Below are positions 1-8,396 of a stretch of 64,000 nucleotides of DNA, piece after piece. Each line of letters opens with the position of its first letter. The first letter of the stretch is position 1. Below the pieces are notes generated by a model. That model was not told the DNA's origin, did no database searches, and was given only the letters and a program-made list of their open reading frames with translations. Location of the stretch: the NCBI GenBank assembly GCA_965219915.1, contig OZ244794.1, positions 930,001 to 994,000 on the forward strand. The letters run 5' to 3'. The stretch is from Bin80 sp965219915 (lineage in GTDB: Bacteria > Bacteroidota > Rhodothermia > Rhodothermales > Bin80). Made by a program: the position numbers and the translations under genes.

Positions 1-75
1 GGACCGCTACCTCGCGTATAGTGAGTCTGCACCTTCCAAATCTCCAGTCTTTTTTTGAGTCACCCATGAAACGGT

Positions 76-1218
76 TTACTGAGGGGGTAAGCTTTCCGGT
101 CCCGAGTTTCGCAAATCCGGCCCTTCCAACGCCATGTCCGGGGCGTCTATGGAATAGACCGCTACAGTCGTGTCTCGAACCTGCCAAACGCGCTTGCCTA
201 TGGGGTCGTACGATGCAAAGTAGATGCGCCCCCAAGGCACAGAGACCGAATATTCATAATTGCCCGTGGCCACATCGTAAACATCAAAAGCTTTTTCTGA
301 TGCTGAGACTAAAGCGTATACAACCAGCTTATCGCCGTAAATTTCGCTATAACCATTGAGTGATCGGCCTCGCACGCGTGTGGCGAATCCAGTGCTCGTG
401 TTGAGCCTTTCCAAATTGGGCGGCTCTGCCGTCTCGAAATCCGGGGTGGCACGCGCGTAAATCACGGTTCCAATGGAATCATACCGCACCAGAATCGGAT
501 ACCGTGAGGGGACGTAGACAATATCCTCTTGATATGGGACAATATTACCACCCATAAGCAATCCGTGTTCAGCAGTTTGCCCCTTTATCATCGTGCCAAA
601 AAAGCGAGCTTCATGTTCCCCGACACTAGTCCCCAGTAAGGAATCCCCCCCTACGGTAATCCAATACGCCCGACCACCCCGTGTAATCCTATATCTGTCA
701 GCGTGTACGTCCGGTATGCTATTGACGAACGTCGCACTATCTAACGCAAAAAATGAGACGATCCGGCGATTGGGGTCCATGACATACAGAGCGGAATCCC
801 CCAAGATGGCGGCCTCTGTGAAAACATTGAATTCTCCCGGCCCTTCTCCAAGCCCCCCGTAGGACTGTTTGAAATAGCCATCTGCATCAAAATGCTTGAT
901 CTTCATGTCTCCAAGATCCATGTAATACAAGGCCCCATCGGGTCCAATCGTAAATGGTCCTGGCATGTACAACTCGACGCCAGACTCACGAGGCACTTCG
1001 TGGAGCAGCCGTAGAGAAGCCCGCCGCCACTCCCGCTCAACGCTTGCTTGGAGTTGTATGGGCATTGCGAGTTCTTCGACAGAAACGTACTCAGTGCCTG
1101 AATTGCATCCAACTGCTACCAAGGTGAGCCACAGCAAACCCCATGCGACCCGATCCCCGCGGCAGTGGAACATCAAGATGTTCCACTGCCGCAAGTGTAA
1201 CTCCTCGTAATTCGCCAT
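76..1218 (-). CDS. 6-bladed beta-propeller lipoprotein
   Basis: Predicted 380-aa exported lipoprotein. A hydrophobic stretch (about residues 24-37) ends in the lipobox LVAVGC (Cys38), so it is probably anchored in the periplasm or outer membrane. The rest is repeated beta-rich units, including the GEGPGEF motif typical of 6-bladed beta-propeller proteins of Bacteroidota; ligand and function are unknown. The start at 1218 has a good ribosome site (AGGAGGG at 1229-1235, 10-nt spacer). However, the 23-residue region before the hydrophobic core is long, and a second in-frame ATG (1171-1173) lies inside a perfect palindrome. It follows the Cys-rich peptide gene with one base between stop and start, so the two are surely cotranscribed. 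Two similar propellers lie at 33703-34851 and 35108-36286. Confidence 0.75.
   Translation of the reverse strand: MANYEELHLRQWNILMFHCRGDRVAWGLLWLTLVAVGCNSGTEYVSVEELAMPIQLQASVEREWRRASLRLLHEVPRESGVELYMPGPFTIGPDGALYYMDLGDMKIKHFDADGYFKQSYGGLGEGPGEFNVFTEAAILGDSALYVMDPNRRIVSFFALDSATFVNSIPDVHADRYRITRGGRAYWITVGGDSLLGTSVGEHEARFFGTMIKGQTAEHGLLMGGNIVPYQEDIVYVPSRYPILVRYDSIGTVIYARATPDFETAEPPNLERLNTSTGFATRVRGRSLNGYSEIYGDKLVVYALVSASEKAFDVYDVATGNYEYSVSVPWGRIYFASYDPIGKRVWQVRDTTVAVYSIDAPDMALEGPDLRNSGPESLPPQ
1159..1192. repeat. perfect 16-bp inverted repeat at the 5' end of the propeller gene
   Basis: Arms GCGGCAGTGGAACATC (1159-1174) and GATGTTCCACTGCCGC (1177-1192) are exactly complementary around a 2-nt centre. 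In mRNA read from the minus strand this would be a very stable hairpin about 26 nt inside the annotated coding start. It contains the alternative in-frame ATG immediately after the loop. There is no T-run, so it is not a classical terminator. It may act in translation control, mRNA processing, or as a protein-binding palindrome. Confidence 0.85.
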
Positions 1219-1219
1219 C

Positions 1220-1519
1220 TTAGGGGTTCCCTCCTACCGGGTATGCACGACATTGAATAATCTGTGTTACTTCATCCGGTGTACAGGGCATGTCCTCAGC
1301 TTTACAGCAGGGAAAATCAATGCAGCGGTCGCCCGAGCCGACGCATCCGTATTCTTCACCCTCAACCTCACAAGTGCCTTTGCAGACCGTATCAGCGGCA
1401 CCCAGGGACCTTTGTGTGAGACCGTCAGCCATCCAGAACGTTAGTAGAAGGGCCATGGCCACAACTGATATCAACATTCTAGTCCTCGAGGTTATCGTTC
1501 CAATCGACAAGTTTTTCAT
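1220..1519 (-). CDS. small secreted or membrane-anchored Cys-rich peptide
   Basis: A 99-aa protein with a basic N-terminus and one hydrophobic segment (about residues 15-31: signal peptide or anchor). The mature part is short and acidic, with eight cysteines (46, 50, 59, 66, 71, 72, 79, 90), which suggests disulfides or metal binding outside the cytoplasm. It has a clear ribosome site (GGAGGGG about 9 nt before the ATG) and sits one base upstream of the propeller lipoprotein. Small NVEALA-type secreted peptides next to 6-bladed propeller proteins are known in Bacteroidota. This peptide resembles them in size, cysteine content and context, but I see no clear NVEALA motif, so the family is not assigned. 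Confidence 0.7.
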   Translation of the reverse strand: MKNLSIGTITSRTRMLISVVAMALLLTFWMADGLTQRSLGAADTVCKGTCEVEGEEYGCVGSGDRCIDFPCCKAEDMPCTPDEVTQIIQCRAYPVGGNP

Positions 1520-1966
1520 TGGTGTTTGCCCCTCCGGGCGGTTTAATTTCGGTTAATCTCCGGTGCACCTTGCACTCGGTTTGAAATCCACGGACTATGA
1601 GTCTCCTGCAAAATTCCCAAACCCGAAAACGGGGAAAGATCACAAACAGAACTCCCGTGGATGTCGCAGTAGAGATAATAACTTTCCAGGAACTGCATAA
1701 GTAATATTTTCTAAATTATATTCTTTATCTGTTACATATTGGATAATAATTATTATATTATTGTTAATTGGATCTTCCGAACGAATTATGCCACCAATAT
1801 GAACGAAGTGAGCCACGTTGCGTGTCGGCGGATTGGCCCATTGGAGTACCTTGATCGGGATAGTACGCGGCATTTTTCTCAAGACGCTCCAGAAGGCTTA
1901 GTCTTCGCAATTCACTTCACAAATTGCGAGGAACTATGCCAGTTTAGCGAGTACAGATGAGAAAGA
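1520..1966. other. intergenic region with very AT-rich core
   Basis: 447 bases between the Cys-rich peptide gene and the end of the T9SS arylsulfotransferase gene. The stretch about 1695-1775 is almost pure A/T, far below the surroundings. It holds no supported gene. It probably carries the promoter for the minus-strand peptide/propeller pair near 1530-1700. Confidence 0.5.
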
Positions 1967-3691
1967 TCACTGGTGGGTAAGTGTAATTGTTGTTGAAGAT
2001 CCTCCGGCGATCAATCTACATAAATAGTGTCCGTGTGGGAGTGCTGTAGCGTCAAAGACGTAACTATATGCTCCCGGTGCGTGAAATTCATTCGCCAGAA
2101 CGGCTACTTCCTGACCGAGCATGTTGAAGACCGTAATTTCAACATTTGTTGGGTGATCAACTTGGATATCTATCGTAGTGGTTCCGCTGAACGGATTCGG
2201 GTAGTTGGGCAGTAGCGTAAAGGGTAAACTCGGAGTTGAACCAGTGATATTCAGTTCAATGGCACCTATTGGAGTTAAGTCCCTCCCATCGAAACCCTCA
2301 AAATCTGAACCGTATCGTAGCGCCCTGTACACGGCATTCTGGAGGCGTGGAGAGCCTGGAGGTCCGAACGCGGGAATGATATCCCCCTGGGAAAGGGGGC
2401 CGGCCTGCACAACGGGATTAACATATTCCCAGACCAATGCATCCGATCCTTCCTCAAGCTCAAAGATGCGACCAGTCATCCCCTCGGCAATTAGAGTGTT
2501 TCCATTGGGGAGGCGTTGTTGGCCCGAGACGAAATCGCTAAAAAATTCGTTCGCTGCGGAGAAGCTCCAAATAGATTCAGGGTCTTCGTAGGTCCCGTCT
2601 ATTCCCTGTGCAAACCAGACTGCATTCCCATAGAGCTCTTCCATATAGGGGAGCTTGAACTCGTGCACGGTTGAGTAGTCGCCTTCCGGTTGACCTACAC
2701 CGTTCTCAAATACCATTAGGTTGCCCGCTCCTGGCAGGCCATCTTGGATCCATAACACGGAATGCAGAAAGTAAAGCGTCTGATCACTCTCCGTTCCTAA
2801 ACCGTACATCTGCGGATTCCCCCAGCGATACAATAGTCGCCCACCCAATCCAAACGTGCCACCGGTCTGCCCACGCGCTTCCTCGGTTGAAGTGCTGTGA
2901 TCAATTATCCATATCTCGTCAACAAAAGAGGCACTGATCGCAATTATGTCAAGTTCCTCATTGTAATCCAGCGCATTAAAATGGAGCCAGTCTCCGCCAA
3001 TCGATGTGTTCACATTAATTCGTTCCGGATGGTCGGAAATATTTTCCACATAAGTATCCAATAGCGGAGCATGGTCTTGTGCGAGGTGATCCCAGGAATC
3101 CCACTGCCAGACAATTTCTGCACTGTCAGGCAGTATAGGCTTAAACTCAACGATTCGTTCGCTCAGGATGATGTTCTGATCATCGGCGAGATTATCGGGG
3201 TTGTATCCTGCAGCCAGCATTTCGTCCATATCGCGCACATCCCAGACGATTGCGAGAATGTTGCCGTTTGACAGGGGGACAACGTCGTGGTGCAGCATGG
3301 ATTTATCATTCACAAAGTCGTATTGCCATCGAATCATTCCATCCCATTCTATGATTTCTACACGTCCGGCTCGGCCTTGGACGTTTGTCCACGATTTTGG
3401 CGATGCCGAAGCCCTGAGCAGGGCACCATCCGGCAGCAGTCTGTTGGTAGCTCCAAATCCAGAATTAACCAGCCAGCGATGTACTGCCCGCCCCTCTATA
3501 TCAACCAGGTAGACCGAGGGATGAAGCATTGGAGCAATCAGGGTATAGCCCTCGAAAGCTCCGGGCATGTTGTGCATGAGCCCGACGGTACGCTGCTGTG
3601 CCTGTGCAGCACCGGGTGAAAAGAACAGGATGAGGAGTAAGTAGGTAGGTGCAGATAATCGCATTAGGAGGACTAGGTATTGTCTGATCAT
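1967..3691 (-). CDS. arylsulfotransferase-family protein with T9SS sorting domain
   Basis: A 574-aa secreted protein. Residues 1-32 form a signal peptide (cleavage after AQA). The body matches the aryl-sulfate sulfotransferase (ASST) beta-propeller family, with units such as GYTLIAP, VHRWLVN, LPDGALLRA, NGNILAIVWD and HFNALDYNEE. Family members move sulfate from one phenol to another without PAPS. About residues 490-574 are a type IX secretion sorting domain (YPNPFSGTTTIDI, VFNMLGQEV, LPHGHYLCRL), so the enzyme should cross the outer membrane and be cell-surface bound or released. It lies 59 nt downstream of a second ASST gene on the same strand. The activity is inferred from family resemblance; donor and acceptor are unknown. 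Confidence 0.8.
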   Translation of the reverse strand: MIRQYLVLLMRLSAPTYLLLILFFSPGAAQAQQRTVGLMHNMPGAFEGYTLIAPMLHPSVYLVDIEGRAVHRWLVNSGFGATNRLLPDGALLRASASPKSWTNVQGRAGRVEIIEWDGMIRWQYDFVNDKSMLHHDVVPLSNGNILAIVWDVRDMDEMLAAGYNPDNLADDQNIILSERIVEFKPILPDSAEIVWQWDSWDHLAQDHAPLLDTYVENISDHPERINVNTSIGGDWLHFNALDYNEELDIIAISASFVDEIWIIDHSTSTEEARGQTGGTFGLGGRLLYRWGNPQMYGLGTESDQTLYFLHSVLWIQDGLPGAGNLMVFENGVGQPEGDYSTVHEFKLPYMEELYGNAVWFAQGIDGTYEDPESIWSFSAANEFFSDFVSGQQRLPNGNTLIAEGMTGRIFELEEGSDALVWEYVNPVVQAGPLSQGDIIPAFGPPGSPRLQNAVYRALRYGSDFEGFDGRDLTPIGAIELNITGSTPSLPFTLLPNYPNPFSGTTTIDIQVDHPTNVEITVFNMLGQEVAVLANEFHAPGAYSYVFDATALPHGHYLCRLIAGGSSTTITLTHQ

Positions 3692-3750
3692 GACGGTGTA
3701 GTTCGTTGAGGGGCTATACGGTCGTTGCCGACTCTGATGGATTTCGGAGA

Positions 3751-5298
3751 TTATTGACTGTTTGGATAGATTGGCAGCCGTTCAATGCGATGAAACGTGA
3801 TGCCATATCGTGCTTCAGGATTGGGGATGGTGGCTTCATACACGACATCTTTCGTTTGGTAATCGACTTCAATTGTTTTACCGTTTGGGCCGTCTTCCCA
3901 GTTCGCTCCCGGCATAAACACCACATTGTCTTCTTCGGGGTGGTAATCAACATCCGACACAATAGCTGAATAAGTCGTGGATCCGCGTTCTCGACCGTAT
4001 TCCCAGAGCTGTTGAACGGTCATGGCATCATCGTCAATTAGATACTCGACTGCACGACTGAACACAGGTTGCCCTTGAAAGTGACGATTGTCGCCATTGT
4101 CAAACAAGAGCAAGGTTCCGTGGGGGGTTAGTTTCGGGGCATGCTGATACCATGCCCAGGAGAACTCCGAGTGATCAATAAAGCCGTCAAGAACGGCAGG
4201 ATCTGTGATTGGCTGACCATTTGAATCCAGCGGTTGCAGGAGTTTACTGTTCAGGTCTGTGCCATCACCGGCCGTACCCCAGTTATTGTGGGGTGCAAGG
4301 ATCCAAATAACCTGGTTGTCGCGTGTTAGCTTGACCGTACCTTGGACCCGTCCAGAAACAATTATGGCGTCCTTTGCCTCATCGTATGCCAGACCGTTGG
4401 CATGAAACCAATCCCGAGCGTTGCTACTCCAAACGCGTCGTCTTCGGTTGAGAGATTCTCTAAGATCCCATTCCTGAACAATGTCACCGGTCTCACGATG
4501 AATCTCCAGGATATGATCTTCAACGGTTGCTAAACCATGCTTATTGACGGTGGCCAGCAGGTTACCGTTTGGGAGCTCCAAAACATTGTGGTGGTATCCG
4601 TAGCCAGGCAAGGGCCATTCGTTGACCACTCTGCCCAACATATCCAATTCGATGATACGTCCGCTGCTTCCGTCTCCAAAGTACAGATTCCCATTCTTGA
4701 GTCGCTCAATACCTGCATCATAGAATAGGCTTCCGAGTACGGGATGTGTACTCATATTTGCATACCAGCGGATATTGCCGTATTGGTCAAACATGAAGGG
4801 AATTTGAGGTAGACCGCTACCGCTGCGTCCGAAGAAGCTAACCAGGTTCATGCCGGGCTTTTTGCGTTCGGTATTCACTCTGACCTGGATTTCCGGCAGT
4901 TCGGACAAAAGCTGTGGCGTATCTATTGGTCGGCTCTCTTCTCCCAATAGCTGATTATCGGCGTCGTAGAATCTAATCAGCAGCGTGTTTCGATGTGCAG
5001 GATAGAGTCCGAGTACGGGAAGGCTAAAAGACGTAGACCGTTCTTCAAAGCGGTGTATGAGTGGTTCGAGATCATCGCTCAGACCTAAAATCTCAAGCTC
5101 CACCTGTACCGGTTCGCTGGTTTCCAGTTGTAGCTCCGCCGCGAGTGGTACATAGCCGGTTGGGTTAAGGATAAGGCTCTCATTCACGATGAAGCTTTCG
5201 AGTCCAGGCATTGTTGTTTCCGTGGGGCTACTGTCGCAGCCCAAGGCCCAACAGAGAGCAACAATTATTAACCAAGAGTTCCTGCTAGAAAGAGACAT
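3751..5298 (-). CDS. arylsulfotransferase-family lipoprotein
   Basis: A 515-aa lipoprotein: hydrophobic N-terminus ending in ALGC (Cys21), then a beta-rich domain (residues about 30-130) and an ASST-type propeller. Recognisable segments are FDQYGNIRWYAN, NGNLYFGDG, HHNVLELPNGNLLATV, HANGLAYDEAKDAIIVSG and TPHGTLLLFDNGD, all typical of arylsulfotransferases, including the conserved His-rich blade regions. It probably acts in the periplasm or at the outer membrane. It is transcribed ahead of the T9SS-tagged paralogue (59-nt gap) and after a sulfatase (about 215-nt gap). The three may form one sulfate-handling unit. It is not truncated. Confidence 0.8.
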   Translation of the reverse strand: MSLSSRNSWLIIVALCWALGCDSSPTETTMPGLESFIVNESLILNPTGYVPLAAELQLETSEPVQVELEILGLSDDLEPLIHRFEERSTSFSLPVLGLYPAHRNTLLIRFYDADNQLLGEESRPIDTPQLLSELPEIQVRVNTERKKPGMNLVSFFGRSGSGLPQIPFMFDQYGNIRWYANMSTHPVLGSLFYDAGIERLKNGNLYFGDGSSGRIIELDMLGRVVNEWPLPGYGYHHNVLELPNGNLLATVNKHGLATVEDHILEIHRETGDIVQEWDLRESLNRRRRVWSSNARDWFHANGLAYDEAKDAIIVSGRVQGTVKLTRDNQVIWILAPHNNWGTAGDGTDLNSKLLQPLDSNGQPITDPAVLDGFIDHSEFSWAWYQHAPKLTPHGTLLLFDNGDNRHFQGQPVFSRAVEYLIDDDAMTVQQLWEYGRERGSTTYSAIVSDVDYHPEEDNVVFMPGANWEDGPNGKTIEVDYQTKDVVYEATIPNPEARYGITFHRIERLPIYPNSQ

Positions 5299-5513
5299 GC
5301 ATCTTGTTTGTGCCAGTTCGAATCTGATTGCCGGGTTACCTGCCCAAGGTAAGGACTTATCCCGTTGGCAAGCAATGTTTGTGATTGGCTAGCGGTAGTT
5401 GCGAAGGAGGACTCTCAAAAACCCATACTTAAACTGACAAGCCATGAACATCCGATATTCCCTGCCTGACGAATTGCCCGGTGCCTGTGGGCTAGTCATG
5501 GAAACCTCAGTCA

Positions 5514-6938
5514 CTAATAGTCAGCTCCATCAGCACTGGCCTCCTGGGATGCTCTCCATTGGTGCCATTCCGCAACCATTTCATTGAGAATCTTGGGATG
5601 GGATGCAGCCAGATCAACCGATTCAGAGGGGTCGCTGGAAATATCGTACAGTTCAAAAGTTTTGCCTCCGTCACTACTGTAGATCTTGTAGGATTCATTC
5701 ATCAGGCTGGCTTGTTGCCGGAGCCTAAAAGCAAGGCTTTTTTCTCTCCTCTCCACCGTCCCACTGACGAGGGGCAACAGGTTCACGCCATCATAAGGGC
5801 GTTCATATTTCGCTATATCGATATTCAGGATGCTGGCAATAGTGGGAAAGTAGTCCGACGTAAAGCCTGGTGATTCCAGGATACTGCCGGACGCAACTTT
5901 CCCGGGCCACTCCATAATTCCGGGGACTCGAATCCCGCCTTCATATAGGCTTCGTTTCCTGCCTCTGAGTCCCTTGGTGATTCCTTGTGTCCTTCCAGTT
6001 ACAGTGGTTCCTTCGGGGCCATTGTCACTGGTGAAGAACAGTACCGTATGGTCCGCCACTCCCAATTCCCGCAGGGTTTTTCTAAGGCGCCCCACTTGTT
6101 CGTCCATGGCAGTCAGCGCTCCGTAGAAGTGCTGCTGATCTTCGGATAAACCTTTGTATTGCACTTTATAACGTTCTCCAGTAATGACAGGCAGATGAGG
6201 TGTGTGGAACCAAACAACAGCCAAGAAGGGTTGGTCTTTTTTCACCGCATCATCAATGAAAGGGATCACCCTGTCCATAATCACACGGGAATCGTCTCCC
6301 TCTAGATTCTCCTTTACAATCTTACCCGGAGCTGACCAATAGAATGTGTTAAATGGCTCACTTTCCACCAGGGATGACCGTACATCGCCTGCGGAACGGG
6401 GAGGAGTAATCATTGGATTCCAGGTAGGCACTTTTGCTTCTGTCACGAAGTACGTATCAAAGCCATGATCGGAGGGCGGCGAATAGTGGGCATCATGTTG
6501 AGGTCTGCCTCCCCGATTGGAGTCAATGGTGTCACGGGTCAATGTTCCTAAATGCCATTTACCAAAAACCCCTGTGACATACCCAACTTCTTTACCCAGT
6601 TCTGCTAGGGTCACTTCTTCAGTTCTTACATGACCACAGTTAGCACCGCAGATACCATAGCGCAGCGGGTGGCGCCCGGTCAGTACACTTCCACGCGTCG
6701 GTGAGCACACTGCCGATGCCGCATAGAAACGATTGAACACCACCCCATTGGAGGCCATCTCATCTATGTTGGGAGTTTTTAGGTATGGGTGTCCATTATA
6801 GCCCGTATCTCCCCATCCCTGGTCATCCGTCATGATGAGAATAATGTTGGGACGCGTTGCTTCCGTTGATTTTTTCTGGCATGCCGCGATGAATAATGGC
6901 AGAAAAAAGACGAGCAATAATTTGAGAATTATATACAT
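5514..6938 (-). CDS. sulfatase (arylsulfatase A type), lipoprotein
   Basis: Hydrolyses sulfate esters, probably in the periplasm. With the ATG at 6936-6938 the protein is 474 aa and starts with a hydrophobic segment ending in the lipobox FIAAC (Cys20). A longer frame runs to 7043, but its 35 extra residues would precede the signal and are unlikely to be translated. Seen: N-terminal metal site NIILIMTDDQGWGDTGYNG; the formylglycine signature CSPTR followed by GSVLTGR; GKWHLG; and FFTSDNGPEG. The core Cys must be converted to formylglycine by a maturase that is not in this window. The natural substrate cannot be read from sequence. It is upstream of two arylsulfotransferase genes on the same strand. 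Confidence 0.9.
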   Translation of the reverse strand: MYIILKLLLVFFLPLFIAACQKKSTEATRPNIILIMTDDQGWGDTGYNGHPYLKTPNIDEMASNGVVFNRFYAASAVCSPTRGSVLTGRHPLRYGICGANCGHVRTEEVTLAELGKEVGYVTGVFGKWHLGTLTRDTIDSNRGGRPQHDAHYSPPSDHGFDTYFVTEAKVPTWNPMITPPRSAGDVRSSLVESEPFNTFYWSAPGKIVKENLEGDDSRVIMDRVIPFIDDAVKKDQPFLAVVWFHTPHLPVITGERYKVQYKGLSEDQQHFYGALTAMDEQVGRLRKTLRELGVADHTVLFFTSDNGPEGTTVTGRTQGITKGLRGRKRSLYEGGIRVPGIMEWPGKVASGSILESPGFTSDYFPTIASILNIDIAKYERPYDGVNLLPLVSGTVERREKSLAFRLRQQASLMNESYKIYSSDGGKTFELYDISSDPSESVDLAASHPKILNEMVAEWHQWRASQEASADGADY

Positions 6939-7043
6939 CTCAAAGTGCCGGCTATTGCGATTGAAAAGTGCCTGTGTAACCATGCGGTATTCCCAAGCTT
7001 TTATCTGTACCAGGTCAGTTGACCTAACGCTAGAATCTATCAA

Positions 7044-7322
7044 AACAGACGTTACAATAGTTGATTCACTTCAACCAAGTGAATATCTGGGTCACATCCT
7101 TATACGGCAACATGCCTATTCATTCATGTAGTGGCCCCCGAACATTATAGTGTGAAGAATTCTCAATCCACGAGTCCGGCATGCTTGTCTGCTCTCGTAT
7201 GCAGGCAGGGTGATTGACTTCATGTTGCGTGGCCCGATTTGCGTGCTCTGAGTGCTGGCAGAGCACCAAGTCCGACCGACAATTCAAGGAAAAAAATCCC
7301 CAAGAAAAAACTATAAATGTGC
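7044..7322. other. intergenic region between divergent genes
   Basis: No supported gene. It should carry the promoter of the minus-strand sulfatase near 6950-7130. The right end, about 7285-7330, is A-rich and leads into the promoter of the small membrane protein gene. Confidence 0.4.
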
Positions 7323-7351
7323 TTGCATCTTTATAGAAAAAGCATTATATA
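7323..7351 (+). promoter_or_regulatory. candidate sigma70-like promoter of the small membrane protein gene
   Basis: TTGCAT (7323-7328), a 17-nt spacer and TATATA (7346-7351), overlapping TATACT at 7348-7353. It lies about 75 nt upstream of the ATG at 7427 in an otherwise A-rich stretch. Motif match only. Confidence 0.4.
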
Positions 7352-7426
7352 CTAACAGGCAATTGTGTGACGGGAGTACTTCTGTCACGCTACTTCGTTA
7401 TTTCACTCACCAAACCGGGCGTTAAA

Positions 7427-7753
7427 ATGTTGAGAAGAGTTTTAGTCGTTGTGATGGTTCTCTTGGTCCTCGTCCAGGGCCTCGGGCCTGACATGATTGG
7501 CGGGGGAGTTGTGCCTCTATTACTGGTCCTTTGTGGGCTTGCGTATGGAGTCCTTGCAACAGATGCGGAGAACCCAACCGTTTACTTAGTTGTCGTGCTA
7601 GCGGTTGGAGCTGCTGCAAGTGCAGAAGTGTTATCTCACATACACGAGGTAGGGGCGTATCTTGACAGTATACTAATGGCGACTACGTATCCCTTGTATG
7701 CATCCGTAGCCACGATCTTGTGCATACGGACGTACAACCGGGTGAAAGAATAG
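7427..7753 (+). CDS. small hydrophobic membrane protein, unknown function
   Basis: From the ATG at 7427 the product is 108 aa, almost wholly hydrophobic, with three to four predicted membrane segments (about residues 3-20, 22-40, 48-65 and 80-97) and a short basic C-terminus (TYNRVKE). An upstream in-frame start at 7367 would add 20 residues, but the basic MLRR start before the first membrane helix is more natural. I do not recognise a family. It stands alone between a divergent sulfatase and the tRNA-Ala region and has its own promoter-like element. Confidence 0.5.
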   Translation: MLRRVLVVVMVLLVLVQGLGPDMIGGGVVPLLLVLCGLAYGVLATDAENPTVYLVVVLAVGAAASAEVLSHIHEVGAYLDSILMATTYPLYASVATILCIRTYNRVKE

Positions 7754-8160
7754 GAGGCGGGCTAGTTAGATCATTTTGGGATAACTGCGTGACTTATTAA
7801 TTCGCCAGGTTGCTTCACGGCAACCGTGCTCTTTGTTGTCCACGTTTACCCAGGGATGATCGGCTAGCTGTTGTGTTTAATTTGATTCAGGAATCAGCGG
7901 ATCTCGGTGGTATGCCATAGAGCCTGTGGTTGCCTGGTTCAGCAGGTCTTATTGTGGATTGTACTCTCCGTTGCCGCAGTGTGCGTAGTTGCGGCAAGGC
8001 TGGGTGATGTTCCTGCCACTTGGTGCTGGCAGAGGTTCTGGCGGGCCATCCCGCCTCGGGCGGGGATGGGGCCCGGTGGACTAGACTGGGCGAATGAGGT
8101 CCAGCGGTCGGTTGTGCGGGTAAGGGTGAGATGGCGGCTTTATGCGCTTTGCCACAAAAG
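7754..8160. other. intergenic region, nothing recognised
   Basis: About 400 bases between the small membrane protein and tRNA-Ala. Open frames here on both strands run through the tRNA and show no protein-like pattern. No RNA gene, repeat or clear terminator was recognised. Confidence 0.4.
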
Positions 8161-8233
<73 letters not shown>

Positions 8234-8396
8234 AGCCCTGCGCGGGGTTACACAAGTCTTTCGTGAGGTAGTTCCTTCTGATGTCTCTCCGTGCTATCAA
8301 AATTCTCCACATTGTGACAAGGCCCAAGTGATCATGTTTTCGGTAAAATGGTTTAGGCGCTCGGTAAATCATTTTATCTAGGCGGGGCAACGGAGT

